Of a stretch of 64,000 bases of DNA, positions 37,501-50,713 are shown piece after piece; the stretch's first letter is position 1; each line of letters opens with the position of its first letter. The notes below the pieces were generated by a model. It did no database searches and was not told where the DNA came from. It saw only the letters and a list, made by a program, of their open reading frames with translations. A program made the position numbers and the translations under genes. The DNA comes from Liquidambar formosana (Eukaryota > Streptophyta > Magnoliopsida > Saxifragales > Altingiaceae): positions 19,593,053 through 19,657,052 of the forward strand of contig CM077826.1 of the NCBI GenBank assembly GCA_039720395.1, given 5' to 3'.

Positions 37501-40500
37501 TCCTCAACATGTATGTAAGGTGTCAGGGCGCAATCTTGACACCCAGTGTGCTTTCAGTCACTAGTCCCAAAGATGTGGGGTGCCTTTGTCTTTGGCTTGG
37601 ACAAGTGAATTGCCCTCCCTATGATGATGCCACTTTATGAGATGCATTTAGGTGAGAGTGTGAGACATCTATTTTAGATGTCACAGCATTGCTATTTAAT
37701 TGGAGCTATCTACGACTCATAAAATGTACTAGGACAAAGAGATTATTGGGATAGGACAGGACTCTTGGCAATTCCAATCCCTTTTCAGATTATTTTTTGG
37801 TTCCTTTGGAATAGTTATTATTTTTCTTCTTGAACCCCTTAGGGAATATTGATATGGCTTGTTGATCAAGATAAAGAAAATAAATAAATAAATTGATATG
37901 GCTTGATGTTGGGCTAGGGTACTAGTTTGAACTTTGAACCATAAGTTCTTAAAACTTGTCTTCTATTTGTTATATGACAAGAAAATTGGATTTATCTGGA
38001 AAAGTGAACTACTTTATATGAATTATGAGGCTAATTTATGTAGCTGTCATTATTGAACTCTACTTGAGAAGTTTAACATGAGCCATTATGTTTCTTTTAA
38101 GTGCATGAGAAGTCAACTTGTTGTGATGGTGTGCTTTATGTGCACGTACATGCAATGTGACACAAGTTACAAGATATCCTGAATTTATAAATTTGGTGAG
38201 TTTGACACTAGGATACACACCCACACCCACACCCGATACCCGCATTTGAGTCCATGTAACATAGCCTTACAGGTAAACCCCGGGGTCTATGCAAGATCCT
38301 GCAGCCCACGTGGACCAGTTAACCCAAGGCCCATGAGAACCATGAAACCTTGTGTTGGTATCCTCGAGGGGCAGGCAAGAGTTAAACCGAGGATATCCGC
38401 TGCTTGAGGCATGGTCCCTTGCCAATTGTGCTCCTACTTAAATGAAGTACGTACTAATAATCAGAGAACAAAAATACATCTAGAAGGAAGAGGTTCCTTT
38501 GAAAAGGCAGAAAGAAATCCACAAAACACCCTGAATTTACCCTATTAAAGCAAAAAAATACCAAGCCAACCAGCCGAGAACCCAAAAGCTATACCCAGAG
38601 TATAGCCAAAATATACCAAATTGTAGCTGATAAAAAAATATACCAAAGTGTACCAAAGTATGCCAGAAGCTAAACAAGATGACACGAAATAAAGGACCAA
38701 AAAGAACAGCCTTAAAGAGGAAGGAAATGCCCTCTATATGACTGTAGAGTGGAGGCTCAGACAGTCAGAAGTGCAGGCATTGGAAGAATGAATTTGTGTC
38801 CAATTTCTACCAAGGTTTCATATTTCAGCTTGAGAGAAAAATTTGACTTTTCAAAATGTTAAAATTTGGATGGAAATTTCAAGTAAGCTGAAAATTATTG
38901 ATAATTTCAGATACAAGTAAATTTTTGCTGAAGCTTCAGAAAATGGTAATGCAGTCCTCTACGTTGGTTTGTGCACGCGCATGCGTGTATACTTAATTGG
39001 CATAGGGTAATGAGGTCCTTTTTTTATATGGTTTTAATGTTTGGAGATTTTTGTCCATCATCCCAGGTGAAGAGCTTTCGAAAAAGCAAGCTGCTCAAGA
39101 ATCTCAGATTAGGAAATTGAGGGCTCAGGTATGAAACCTGGTTTTCTTGTTGTTTCATCATAAAAAAATCTTACAATTTTTCTGTTGCCTGTTTTAATTT
39201 TAATATATTTTTTTGTGCATTTCCTTTTTTGAAAGCTAGATTAGAGAATTGGAAGAGGAGAAAAAAGGGTTAACTACCAAGCTTCAGGTATTGACCTTTC
39301 AAAGCCTATTTTTACATCGTTGTTTTTCTGGTTGATTTTTTGTTTCAGCATTGCTTGGTTTAAAATGATGTCATTTAAGATGATAGAGTACAAAAATTGC
39401 TGGAAGATTATACTTAATTTTGTTCTTGATGAACTTTGTGCATGTTAGTCTTTGTGCCTTCAGCTTCGTAATTTTTCTTATTTAATGCCTTATTTATCAT
39501 ATCCTTTCTGTTCTGAAAAGATCATTTGAGCAAAGTTTTGGTCTTGTATAGGTGTTCAGTACTAGATTTTCCATATTTAATTTACAGGAATAAAACATAT
39601 TAAATTTGAGGTGGAATGAAGACAATAGAATGGGGGAGAGATATCCTCTATAAAATAGAAAATAAAACTGGGAGGGAAAATTGAGATGTCACTAACGTCT
39701 AAACAGTAAACACTACCAACTCAACACTTGTCAGTGAATATTGAGTTTGAGATCCAGAACTGAAATATGGTAAGAGGAAATGAGTTTTATCCATACGATA
39801 TTCCTATTATTTGTTTCCCGGTTCACTGGTTTTGGGCCTGGGATTAATATAAGTTGTCTTGGACTTGTGTCATTAAGTTTATTTGCTTAGTCCACTACGT
39901 CTATTTCAGCTTTCTAAGAGGCTAATTCCTTAGGAAAACTAGATTTTAGGAAAAAATTTACAGAGAGTTTTCTGGTCTCTCAGTAGAAATCTCCATTATT
40001 GCCAGGTGGGGTCCTTGGTTAGTTTGCTGGAACTACTGTGTAGCCATAGCTTGGGTCTTTTCGGTGAAAACTTAAATATTATAGTCCCTATTCAAGCTTA
40101 TTTCCAGTTTGATTGTTTGATTTAATGATGATGGGAAGTATTATTGGTTCATTCACCTGTGAAGCTTACATGGAAATACCTGGTCCTTTCTAAAGTAGCA
40201 TCTCTTTTTGTTCCATGGCCATTTAAGACCATAACAACCGATGAATTCATACTGAGAAACTGGCCAGAGTTCCATATCAGTGTCCTCTTTGCAATTCAGA
40301 TGCTGAATCCATGAAACGCTAGTTATCTTTTGCCCATGGTCCTGTCTAAACTATAAATTAGCATCTCTTTTTGGGCCATGGTCATTTAAGATTGTAACAG
40401 TGGATAAATTGATACTGAGAAACTGGCCAATTCATATCTGTGTTCTCTTTGCAACTCAGATAATCCATGATTCACTAGTTATCCTTTGCCCATTCTCCTC

Positions 40501-43500
40501 TGTTGGGCAAGACCTGTGAGCAGGTCCGGGGCTTGAGTTTGATTTTCTTCAGAGGTTGGTTGAAGCTTGGTTGAAAGAACTGCACTGCTGAAGATTGAAT
40601 TTATTTTAGACCAGTTTGTTTATTTCATCTGTGAAATGTTCCTCCTAATTCATATCAGTTTTCTCTTCCTTCTTTGATTGACTTTCATTCTTTTGATTAA
40701 TAAGATTTTGTTTCCCAAAATTTAGTATATACCATTACTTCTTTTTAATTCATGATTTTTTTTGTTTTTTTCCCCCTATCCATGAAATTTTTTTTTTCCC
40801 ATGATGCCAGTGTATAGAGAAGATTCCATTGCATTTGAAACAAAGGAAACTTCCATAAGTGCTGGACTAGGGGAGTCGTTTTCCAGTAAATTTGGCCTTA
40901 TTTGTCCCCAATTTCTTTCCCATTGCGTATTTCTTTCCTAAAATTTAGAGAAACTATGACCTAGAATACTTTTTATTTTATTTTATTTTATTTTAAACTG
41001 TACTGTCGTAGAAATATTTACTATTCTGGTCACTGTTCCTTGTGTGAAATATATATATATAGATAATATATTTTTAAGTGTATGGACTTTCTTTTTACCA
41101 CTTCTAGGTAGAAGAGAATAAAGTAGAGAGTATTAAGAGGGACAAAGCAGCAACAGAGAAGCTGCTGCAAGAAACAATAGAGAAACACCAAGCAGAACTT
41201 GCAGCTCAAAAAGAGTATTACACAAATGCTTTGACTGTAGCCAAGGAGGCTGAAGCATTAGCAGAGGCACGGGCCAACAATGAAGCCAGAACTGAGCTTG
41301 AGAGTCGTCTAAGAGAGGCTGAGGAACGTGAAGCTATGCTAGTTCAGGCACTTGAAGAATTGAGGCAAACTCTAAGTAGAAAGGAGCAGCAGGTTTTTGT
41401 TTTATTTTTAGCCTTTGAGATTGTGCGTTTGGTCAATGACCTGGCAGAATTCATGGTTTAGTTTAGTTTAATTGTTATGAGTTTTTATTTTTCAGGCAGT
41501 TTTTAGAGAAGACATGCTACGCAGAGACATTGAGGATCTTCAAAAGCGTTATCAAGTGTGTTGATCTTCCTCCGTATCAACTTATTGTCCCCCACCCCTC
41601 TTTTTTTTTTTTTTTTTTTCCCCCTTTTGAATTATTTATTCACTTGTTTCCAATGTTTTTGTGGGGTTTACACAACTTGGCTATCGTTGGTATCCAGGCA
41701 AGTGAGCGTCGGTGTGAGGAGTTGATTACGCAAGTTCCTGAATCCACTAGGCCTCTTTTGAGGCAGATTGAAGCTATGCAGGTGGATTTATATTTTATAT
41801 GCATCATTTGAAATTTCAATGAGGATTTATAGGCACTTAGGATGACGGTTTCTTGATATGTTTGTGTCAAATACACAGGTTTTGTATTTTAACTCTTTCC
41901 TTTGTTGGTAACAGGAGACAACTGCTAGAAGGGCAGAAGCTTTGGCTGCTGTGGAGAGATCTCTCAACTCTCGACTGCAGGTTTTTAATAATCATTTTCT
42001 ACCTGTGATTTCTGTATTTGAAACTTGCACTTGTGCTCTACAAGTCTACAATTCTTAGTGTTTATCCCCACTTTTTCCTTTCAATTATTGCCAACAGGAA
42101 GCAGAGGCCAAAGCTGCAGCTGCCGAGGAAAGAGAGCGATCTGTTAATGAACGCCTATCTCAAACCTTATCCCGCATAAATGTTCTTGAAGCTCAGGTTT
42201 CTTCTGTTTTCTCTGGGTAATTTCTTGTAAGATTGGAGCTTTATCTTGAACATTAGCTCACACCAGTGGGATGTTTCAGATTTCATGTCTCAGAGCAGAA
42301 CAGACGCAACTAACTAGGTCCCTAGAAAAGGAAAGACAGAGAGCATCTGAAAATAGGCAGGAGTACCTTGCAGCAAAGGAGGAAGCTGACACTCAAGAAG
42401 GTCGTGCAAACCAGCTTGAGGAAGAAATTAGGGAACTAAGGCGGAAGCACAAGCAAGAGTTACATGAAGCACTGACACACAGGGAACTTTTACAGCAGGT
42501 ATTACTCCTTTGTGGAGTAAAGAAAGCTTGTGTTTTTTCTTTTTATGGATAATGTAGGATGTATTTTTATTAAAAACTATAAGAAAGGCTGAAGCCTCTG
42601 TGCATGCAAGGTATTAAAAAAAAAAAAATTATAAAGAAAGTGAATCCAAAAAGTTGGAAAGGATTCTTGGTTACCAAAGAACAATCCCATATTTAACCTC
42701 ATGCTTCTCTTAAACTTGAGCATTGAATTCCTTTTTGATTAAAAACAATTTGGTTGTGATCATTTTTCAATCAGAGAAAATCATTAAATCGTAGTCATGG
42801 TTTTAATGGTGGATCTTTTGGAACAAGAGAGGCCTCACTGCCTTATGGTTGGGGAGCAGCAGTTAGCCTTGAAAGCAAAGTTTCCAACTTTCCATGCAGT
42901 TTTAGTTATGGGCTTTTCTGTGTTTATGTCTGGTTGGGACAAAGAAAAATGGACTAGTTAGTTGGTTAAACACTGATTTGATATGAAGTATGGAGCAAAG
43001 TAGAAGTTGAGTTTTTTTTTTGTACTTTTGGAAAACGAATCAACTTCCACTAGAGCCTATATGAATGTGTGTTTATTAAATTTTAGCATTTTCTCCTTTT
43101 CTTTGTTTTCTTTTCTTTCCTATCTGTTTCTTCAAGAATATTTGATAGTGAACAATTTTGAGCCTGAATGGAGGGAGCCAAGGGTAGATGCTTGAAGGGA
43201 GTTTTGCATAAAATCGAGAAAACTCCTGCCATTTTTCTTTGGTTGATTTCGATCTCCTTGACGGCTTGACCCTCTTCTTTTCAATTCAATAATACAAAGG
43301 AACTTTATTAAACAGTTTCAGAAAAGCTACTCTGATATTCGGTATTTTAGTTCATATGTGAAGCACTTCCAAGATGGGATCAGTACATGGAAGCTACATA
43401 AGAAACTGTTGCACAGCTTTTGTATGCATATATTAAATAGGGTGCCCTCTTCCTATTTATGGTGTTAATATTCAATTCCATATTCAAGTTCCCTGCATCA

Positions 43501-45593
43501 TGCTCTTGGTTGTTGACAGGAGATAGAACGGGAGAAAACTGCTCGGTTGGATTTGGAAAAGAAATCTCATCTCCATTCTTCTACTGTATCTGATCAAACT
43601 CCTATATCAAGGACCAGTTCTGCTTTTGAAAATGGTAATCAGTGCTTTGATCTATGTAGTTGATCATCTTTGTACTTCCCTATTTATTTATTTTTATGTT
43701 TTTCATGACTTTGTGCAGGAAACTTGACCCGTAAACTTTCAAGTGCTAGTAGTGTAAGCAGCATGGAGGAAAGCTATTTTCTGCAAGCATCTTTAGATTC
43801 ATCTGACAGTTTCTCTGAAAGGAGAAATCCTGGGGAAACAATTATGAGTCCATACTATATGAAGAGCATGACACCCAGTTCTTTTGAAGCTGCCCTTCGT
43901 CAAAAGGAGGGTGAAATCGCTTCATACATGTCTCGTTTGGTATGAATTATCTTCTAAACTAACTCCTCACTTTCAACCATTGTCAGTGCATGTATCTGTG
44001 CCGTGTTCTGTTTTGCCTAATGCAGATCTTCGCTGTGCTGCACTCATTGTGTTGTGGGGGGTTTAGAGTCCTTTACATATATTAATTTTTTCAGTTCATA
44101 TTAATTCTGTTGACTATTTATTGTTGTAATGTTCACTGTAGGCATCCATGGAATCTATTCGTGATTCTCTTGCTGAGGAATTAGTCAAAATGACAGCCCA
44201 GGTGGGTTTCTGTGGACCATCATTTTCTTTTGTATGCTCCATATAATTTAACTCAAGAATCACTTACTTTCACTGCAGTGTGAAAAGTTACGGGCAGAGG
44301 CTGTCATGCTGCCAGGCATACGGGCAGAGCTAGAAGCACTAAGGAGGAGGCATGCTTCAGCACTGGAGCTAATGGGTGAACGCGATGAGGAGGTACATAT
44401 ATATCCACTTAGGTTCTGTTTGTTTTAATGGAAAATAAAATTTTGTAAGAGCAATTGATGATGTCGGATGAGGTGCATATCATAATCAAATTTGGATGTT
44501 AGTATGCTATGTTATTGAGGTAATTCCATGATATAATTAGATGAATGAGAAGTGGTCACCCTGTCCATCTTCCAGAAAAAAGTTCCGTAAAGCTTATAAA
44601 AGAAGCTACTTTTCTGCATTTTGGAGGATTATTTGAGTTGTTATTAACAAGGTATTAATCTTTTGGTCCTACATACATGATGGCAGTGTAAGTTCCCTGA
44701 ACAGTAAAGAATTTTCTCACAAACCATATTTCTTCGTAATCAGTCTATATCCCATGGGAATTCTTTGATGGCCAAACAATTTATTAATCTGATAGGATAC
44801 TTTTATTTTTTATCATTTTTTTATAGGATATTTTTGCATCATTCTTGACCCTAGTTATATGATGAGTGAATATATTTCACTCGCTAATTGGCCAGGTCTC
44901 AGGTTTGATAACACTGAAAATTTTATTTGTTACCTTGGCATCTTTAGGATTCATTCAAGGCATTAGTTTCTTTTCAAGTACTAGATGATAAACTCCAGGC
45001 CAAGAAAATAATAAACTTGGTTTCAGTGCACGAGGGTTTTTTTTTTTTTTTTTTTTTTTGGGTGCATGTTCGGGGGGTGGTTTGGGGGACAGGGCTGGAG
45101 TGTTTGCTTTCAAATATTTTAGGCTTAATGAGTTGACCTTGGCCTCCTTTCGTGCTCTGTCAGTTCCCAGTCAATTTTGATTTTAAAAACTCTACTGCAT
45201 TGAAGGTAATTCTGAGAGTGATGAAGCAATGATTAGATGTGTAATTGGAATTTGGAATCATGACAGAGAGTTTTAAAGCTTAGGCTATGTCTTGTTTTGG
45301 TGGAGGGATTAGGAGAGAGGTGTGTGGTCTTTATTGAATCAAGGAAATAAAATGGTATAAATTTCCTCGTCACAAATTTGGTAGGTATTGGGGAATTGTG
45401 GTAGACTTGGTGAAAGTGATAACTAGCATGAGCACATGAGCACATAAAACAAAAACAGTTTTATGTGAATTGGTGTTTGTGTATTTTCTCACTTCTCTTG
45501 CATTGTTGTAAAAGTGTCTAGTGAAGGGGGATTTTGTGTTTTGTTAGTATTGGGATTGATTGGGTTATCATCAGTCCCTAATCCCTACAGAAG

Positions 45594-45631
<38 letters not shown>

Positions 45632-46343
45632 CCTGGACAGCAATGTTGGACAAGCATTTGATGATTGATCATCTAATTAGTAGGAATTTTGTTATGCCAA
45701 GTCGGTGTTTATGTGTATTCACTTTGCATTGTTGAAAAGTCTCTAGTGAACTGTGGGCTTTCCGTTTGGTTACTTTTTTGGATTAATTGAGTGTTGCCTA
45801 CAGTTTTTCAACTAGCGGAAAGTAGGTGGTGTAGGAGTAATATTATTATAATAAGAGATTACGTTATAATTCTTAGCAGAAGACATCTGCATTTTTTAGG
45901 CCGATAGTGCGGCATGCCACAATAGGCTTTGTCAAATCTCTGGTTCTGAATTACGCTGGAGTGATTTAGTTGTCTTGTGTATTCAAGTGCACCAATTTCC
46001 ATATTTCTTGTTTATCAAATTTCTGGTTCTTTTTTTCTTTTCTTTTTTCATTATGATGATCAATATGAAAAATGAAAGCTGTTAGTTTTATTAAGTGCTG
46101 ACATTTGAAAGTGGATGAATTTGTGTTATTGTGTAGCTGGAAGAACTGCGAGCTGATATTGTGGACTTGAAGGAGATGTATAGAGAGCAAGTAAACTTGC
46201 TTGTGAACAAGGTAAGCCATTTAGTCATTATTTTATGTGTTATTCATTCGTATTTGAAAATCGTTCTTTTATGTTATATATATATATATTTCATCTCTTC
46301 CCGTATTTGCTAACAGATCCAGACAATGGGCACTGCCGGATAA
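29327..46343 (+). CDS. GC5: Golgin candidate 5 (TMF/ARA160 homologue)
   Basis: Long coiled-coil tether at the Golgi; the animal homologue TMF binds Rab6. Nineteen coding exons: 29327-29474, 31848-32839, 34064-34135, 34557-34631, 35961-36075, 39067-39128, 39240-39287, 41108-41392, 41496-41555, 41698-41781, 41915-41980, 42098-42196, 42280-42498, 43520-43634, 43719-43939, 44142-44201, 44279-44392, 46137-46211, 46317-46343. All have GT-AG borders and join in phase to 978 residues. The N-terminus MAWFSGKVSLGNFPDL and ENIEK-like segment are diagnostic; exon 2 starts with WPSASDRKTLFEPVMAFMG and is acidic, low-complexity (residues ~75-330). Residues ~365-970 are heptad-rich coiled coil; the TMF DNA-binding-like region is near 381-445 and the C-terminal TMF (Rab-binding) region near 860-975. 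Stop TAA 46341-46343. No disruption seen. Confidence 0.97.
30638..30841. repeat. 102-bp tandem repeat, two units
   Basis: ctccataacagaaatttgcc begins units at 30638 and 30740; they differ at only a few positions. Inside the intron 1 insertion of GC5. Confidence 0.85.
30870..30945. repeat. 38-bp tandem repeat, two units
   Basis: ggggaggagaaggggtgaag begins units at 30870 and 30908. Inside the same insertion. Confidence 0.8.
34482..34509. repeat. (CT)n microsatellite before GC5 exon 4
   Basis: About 14 CT units, 50 bp upstream of exon 4, probably part of or near its polypyrimidine tract. Confidence 0.85.
35592..35912. repeat. Local tandem duplication in GC5 intron 4
   Basis: Unit gtatgtatttttatat starts at 35592 and about 35758; both go on to the shared block tcttgctctacttatttgta and then gatgttggaaggatgg-type sequence. 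The second unit has an extra ~30 bp. It lies just before exon 5. Confidence 0.75.
36333..36737 (+). mobile_element. TRIM retrotransposon (405 bp) in GC5 intron 5
   Basis: Two 117-bp LTRs (36333-36449 and 36621-36737) start TGTCA and end TGACA. A primer site TGGTATCAGAGC (36452-36463) matches initiator tRNA-Met, and a purine tract (about 36608-36620) abuts the right LTR. The flanking duplication is taag (36329-36332, 36738-36741), or ataag if one base overlaps. No coding capacity. LTRs differ at over ten sites, so it is old. Confidence 0.9.
38197..38450 (-). other. Possible SINE-like sequence in GC5 intron 5
   Basis: On the minus strand a tRNA-like pair of motifs can be seen: ttggcaagggacc (A-box-like) and ggtttaactcttg (B-box-like) about 32 nt apart. 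No poly-A tail or target duplication was identified. Weak. Confidence 0.25.
40195..40500. repeat. Local tandem duplication in GC5 intron 7
   Basis: gcatctctttttg..ccatgg starts units at about 40198 and 40361; both continue with ccatttaaga, gatactgagaaactggcca-type blocks and a shared tagttatc..tttgccca end. Period near 163 bp, moderately diverged. Confidence 0.75.
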
Positions 46344-47387
46344 TTCAAGCTCTCATTACTGCTTTCTCCAGCTATTTGTGATGTTAATGGTATAGTTTAT
46401 GCAGCAGATCCAATTGGTCGCCCAAATTTTTTTCCCTGTTATGTATACTCATCGTAAAGGTCATAGTTCTTCAAAGTGTTGTGTCAGTGGATATATAATC
46501 CAAATGCGATTGGTAATTTTGTATTGTTACATAGGGTTCTAATGTTGTATAGCATGAATCAATAGTGTGACAATTTGTTCTTCAAACTTGAAAGCATTTC
46601 CGAGGTTTTTTTTGTTTTTGTTTTTTTTTTTTTTTCTTTCCATTGATAAGAGGTTGACATTATTTTCATTCCCCCCCACCAAAAAAAAAAAAAAAAGACT
46701 TTTAGCTGTATTATGTTATTTAGCTTTGTCTTTATACCCCTGCTGCCCTTCACCTCGCTTCTGGTAGCTCCTGCATCCTGCTGCAAGAGCTTCACAACTT
46801 TGAGAATGGAAGTGGGAGTGAAATGAACACAGCCTTAGTGATCTCTAGTTATGATGATCATGAAAACTCAATGCTTAGCCATCCCACGGCAGGGTGACTG
46901 GGTGAGTGAGTCTTGTGGTCTCCATTGCCCTCATGACATCCAGGTCAAATGGTAGAGCATACGGATATCATATCACACCTGACGTCTCTCCCAGGATTGA
47001 CTCACTAACTGTAAGATGTTGCGCTTAGTATTTCTTCCCCTTAACAAATAAATAAATACAGGACTGGCATGTCCCGCACTAACTATACGAATGTCTCACA
47101 TTTGCACATTGATGCCTCTTTCACAAGATGACCGTAATGGTCTAGATGTGTGAGACGTCCTGAATCACATCGGTAGGGTCCCTTTGTAAGAAAAAATGGA
47201 GATGTGGTCTTGCCACTCGATCTTCATTGTCGGAAAAGAACTACTTTGTTTTCTCCAATCTCCAATATGGGACGTGCTCGTTTTCCAAACATACACGTGG
47301 AATACATTGGGATTTGCACTCCCTCAGTTTCTCCAAGGCTAAATAGGATCTCAACCAACCATCACTCTTTCCTAAGCAAAAGTAGAT
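46344..47387. other. GC5 3' region and intergenic DNA
   Basis: Starts with the GC5 3' UTR (probably to about 46560). A run of T (about 46606-46635) and of A (46680-46696) follow. At 46910-47010, weak tRNA-like boxes (tggtagagcatacgg; ggattgactcac) suggest an old SINE, not established. No gene. Confidence 0.45.
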
Positions 47388-47572
47388 TTAGTGCATTTAG
47401 TCACTTAAAATCACGAAATTATTGTGCGATGAGCGACACGTGGAGAGAGTTGAGATTGGAGACAATCATTTTATATCCAACCAATTTCAGTCCTCTATTC
47501 TCAACTCCACATGTCGCTCATCGCTACGATAACTTTATGGTGCATTTAAAGTGATTAAATGCACCAAATCCA
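47388..47572. mobile_element. Palindromic MITE
   Basis: Arms tttagtgcatttagtcactt and its inverse at aagtgattaaatgcacc, with further pairing of gcgatgagcgacacgtggag against the right half. A hairpin-like non-coding element of about 185 bp. Confidence 0.7.
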
Positions 47573-47658
47573 AATCCTTCACAAGCCAGAACAGTGCATT
47601 TGAAAAGAAAAAAGAAAAAGAGAACACCACGTTAGTAGTTTTTATCAAACTATTACAA

Positions 47659-47982
47659 GAGCAATTCCAGTAGTGTAAGTTATATCAGTGTGTAATTGCT
47701 ATTTTTGCACATGTTATAATATCAAATACTATAATTTGGCACAATATACTCCAATGATGCAAATAACATAATAAGTAATTTTTTGGCACAAGTGCACAAC
47801 CACCATCTCCTTGTTTTTTTTAACAAACTTTGTACTATTTTAGCTCAAGGGTGTGCCAAATATAGCACAAGAGTGAGCTATTGCTATTTTTTAGTACACC
47901 CTCTAGCACACCATTGGGGCACCAATAAAGTATGCTATTGTTAAAATATAGCAACACCTTTTAGCACACCATTGGAGACGCC
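47659..47982. mobile_element. Short inverted-repeat element
   Basis: Left end gagcaattccagtagtgt and right end caccattggagacgccc, imperfect inverted copies of about 20 bp. Sub-repeats of agcacaccattgg occur inside. A common MITE appearance. Confidence 0.5.
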
Positions 47983-48107
47983 CAAAATGTTCTTCCATAA
48001 GAGCAATACTACAATTTCATTTTTTTATTTTTCTATTTGTCTTTAATGTTATTTCAGCCATCTCTTTCACTCTATTAGGATTTGATATAGTAACAATATC
48101 TTACTGT

Positions 48108-48210
48108 GCATAATTGCACGAATAATGTGTTGCCTATTGTTCTATACACATTGATATTTTACTATGTATAACACAATTGGTAACACATCATCCGTGCAAT
48201 TGTGTAAAGA
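48108..48210. repeat. Inverted repeat
   Basis: gcataattgcacgaataatgtgttgcc pairs with ggtaacacatcatccgtgcaattgtgta (imperfect). Hairpin-like, about 100 bp. Intergenic. Confidence 0.55.
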
Positions 48211-48400
48211 ACGGTACTGGTACAACACCAAAACTCTTAACTCCCAATTCACCCATTTTGTTCACCCATGTACTTATAAGGAGTGGTGGATCCACAAATG
48301 ATTAGTAAATAAGTGAACAAATTAGGTGAAAAAGTATTTTTCAATAAATTAATAAATAGAGTAAGATTTGAGACACTTTTAAATCGTTAATTAAAAAAAA

Positions 48401-49004
48401 GAAGGGGCTATTTTCCACAACCTTCTTGGCTGCATCCACAACCCCATTAAGAAATTTAGTGTAGTTTACCTAATTTGCCCCCAACTGTCTCCATGTTTTC
48501 TTGTGTCATCTTCTTTTGCTTTCTTCTATTCTTTCTCATCTCTCTCATGGATCTGACACTAACACATTTTTCCCCCAAATGTCCCCACATCTCTGTTCTC
48601 CCTTCTCTCTTCTCTATTTTGTGTGCACACACACGTCGTCTGGCATTGATTTCCTAGCAGCAACACTTGAGCTTCAAGTGAAGGCTAGACTTTCATCATA
48701 TGAAGATGCTAGAGGACCATTTAACGCTCGTAAAGTGGTGGCTTCGAACAAAGATCTCGCATTACAGAACAAAGCCTTATATAATATAATATGGATCAAA
48801 GAGCCCATCATTGGGACATCAAAACAACGTCCTTCTCTTGTTAATATTAATGTATGTATATGTATATATATAATCTCTCCTTGGTTCATATTTTACATCC
48901 TTTGTGATCAAATATTCTCCATCCATATTCGCATACGGATTTAAACTTTAATGGAATTGGTTTCAAAACTGATGCAAAATAATCAATAACTCTCTACCAT
49001 CACT

Positions 49005-49045
<41 letters not shown>

Positions 49046-49178
49046 AAGAGTAGAATAAAAGGAAAGAGAGGAAAGGAAACATTTGAATACTATTAGGGGC
49101 AAACTGGGTAAACTACACAAATTTCTCAATGGAGCTGTGGATGTAGCCAAAAAAGCTATGGAAATAGCCCCTCTCTTC
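48401..49178. mobile_element. MULE-like non-autonomous element with ~84-bp inverted ends (778 bp)
   Basis: The left end (48401-48484) and right end (49095-49178) are long inverted repeats; key shared blocks are ggggctatttcca, tggctacatccaca, agaaattt and gtagtttacc. Long inverted ends are typical of Mutator-like elements. Both flanks are A runs, so the 9-bp target duplication cannot be told apart from poly-A. No transposase. A plus-strand open frame (48501-48944) crosses the interior; its product is not recognised. Confidence 0.75.
49007..49042. repeat. (GA)n microsatellite
   Basis: About 18 GA units inside the MULE-like element. Confidence 0.9.
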
Positions 49179-50713
49179 AAAAAAAAAAAAAAAAAAACAA
49201 TAAAAAAGTGTAATCTTCACTTTATATGCACTCTAAAACATCAATTGGTAGCTCTTATGGGATCGATCGGAATATTTAGGTTTTCGGTATATTTCTCAAA
49301 GGTCATTATTTCAATTCTTTACAACTATTATTACATGTGTGAGTATGAGATGTTTCACATCGATTACTCAAGTCTTAATAGAGTAACACCTAATGACCTA
49401 AGTTAGTCTTAATTGTTCATCAAAGGATGAAGAAAAAAAAACAAAAACAAAAACAAAAAAAAAAAAAAAATACAAAACAAACATGGTAATGAATCACAGG
49501 AAAAGGACAATTTAGTAATGGTGCTATAACAGAGTGATGCCATGTCAATAAACAATTGGCACAACCAAATAGATCTCCCTCACACGCAAACTACCAGAAT
49601 TAACCACCAGACTGTACACAGGTGTTCGTCTGCGTCTCCTATTTCTCGTAGAAATCGGGATTCTTGGTCACTTCCACACTTTGCTTCTTCCACACTACAT
49701 AAACCAGTGAATAACAATATATACCTCATCAACACCCCCATGCGCACATTAGCGCTTCTCTCTCTCTCTCCCCCTTCCACTGAACGGTTTCGAAATTCTC
49801 GCGTCGATTTCCTTTTCTTCAGTCGAAATGGAGCCAAACTTGATGGTGACTTCGCTCATTGTAACCCAACGGCGCATGTTAGCCACTTGCCCCTCACTCC
49901 TCTCTTGCTTTCTCTCCCTCTATTCAAAGCTCTCTCCTCTGTTCCATCACCTCATTTTTCACCTGCATTTAGCCTTCAAAAACCCTGCTACTCAGGTATT
50001 CAGCTTCAAATTCGTGTTTATGTATGCATGCATGCATGCATGCATCTATCTATATATATATACATACACACTCACACGTGTGTGGTTGTGCATATATATA
50101 TGTATTCTCTCTCTCTGCAGTTCTTGATTTGTTCATACGCAATCCTCTCGGCTCAAATCTCTTTCCGTTGATTCTCTCTCTCTCTCTCTCTCTCTCTGCA
50201 TTTGATCAGAAGCAAATTTATCGCTTAAAATTCTGCAGTGTATGCTGAAAAACAGTTGTTCTCTCCGTCTCTATTCTCTCTCTACATATACATGCTATAT
50301 CTATATATATTCAGTTGTACATTTGATCAGAGGCGAATGTGTCGTCCTCTAGTCTCTCCCTCTATCATATAAATATATATGTATGCGTATACAGTTTTGT
50401 TTCTTTATTTCATTTCATTGTCATATTGTTTGAAATTTGTTCAATCGGATGAAACTAGCCTGAATTTCAAATCTAGAGATGGAATTGAATTGTATTAGAT
50501 CTCAGATCAATTCCCTCCCCAAAGAAATATCTGCACAGATTTGTATTTTGATTCCTCCATTTGATGCGTAGATTTGGATATTGAAGAAATATTTGAAGAT
50601 GAATTGTAATGCCTAGAATTAGGATTGATCAGTGGTCGGATTTGGTGTGGCAGTTTTGCTGCTGAAAATATATTCTTGTGAAATTTGGAGCAAAAGGCTT
50701 GTAATAATCGGGT
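49179..50713 (+). promoter_or_regulatory. SGB1 promoter and 5' leader region
   Basis: A TATA-like tatata at 49718-49723 precedes a CT-rich stretch (49755-49790). A possible leader exon ends at cag/gtattc (about 49995/49996), with leader introns running to near 50700. It holds (GCAT)n at about 50024-50044 and (TC)n runs at about 50171-50199. Open frames here are low in complexity and do not look like genes. Confidence 0.4.

Noticed and set aside
38060..38245. Small minus-strand frame rich in Val and Gly
   Set aside because: Arises from a ccacaccc repeat in GC5 intron 5.
49542..50171. 209-codon open frame upstream of SGB1
   Set aside because: Low-complexity product rich in Ser, Leu and Tyr from TC and AT repeats; it crosses a likely leader splice donor and does not resemble any family I know.
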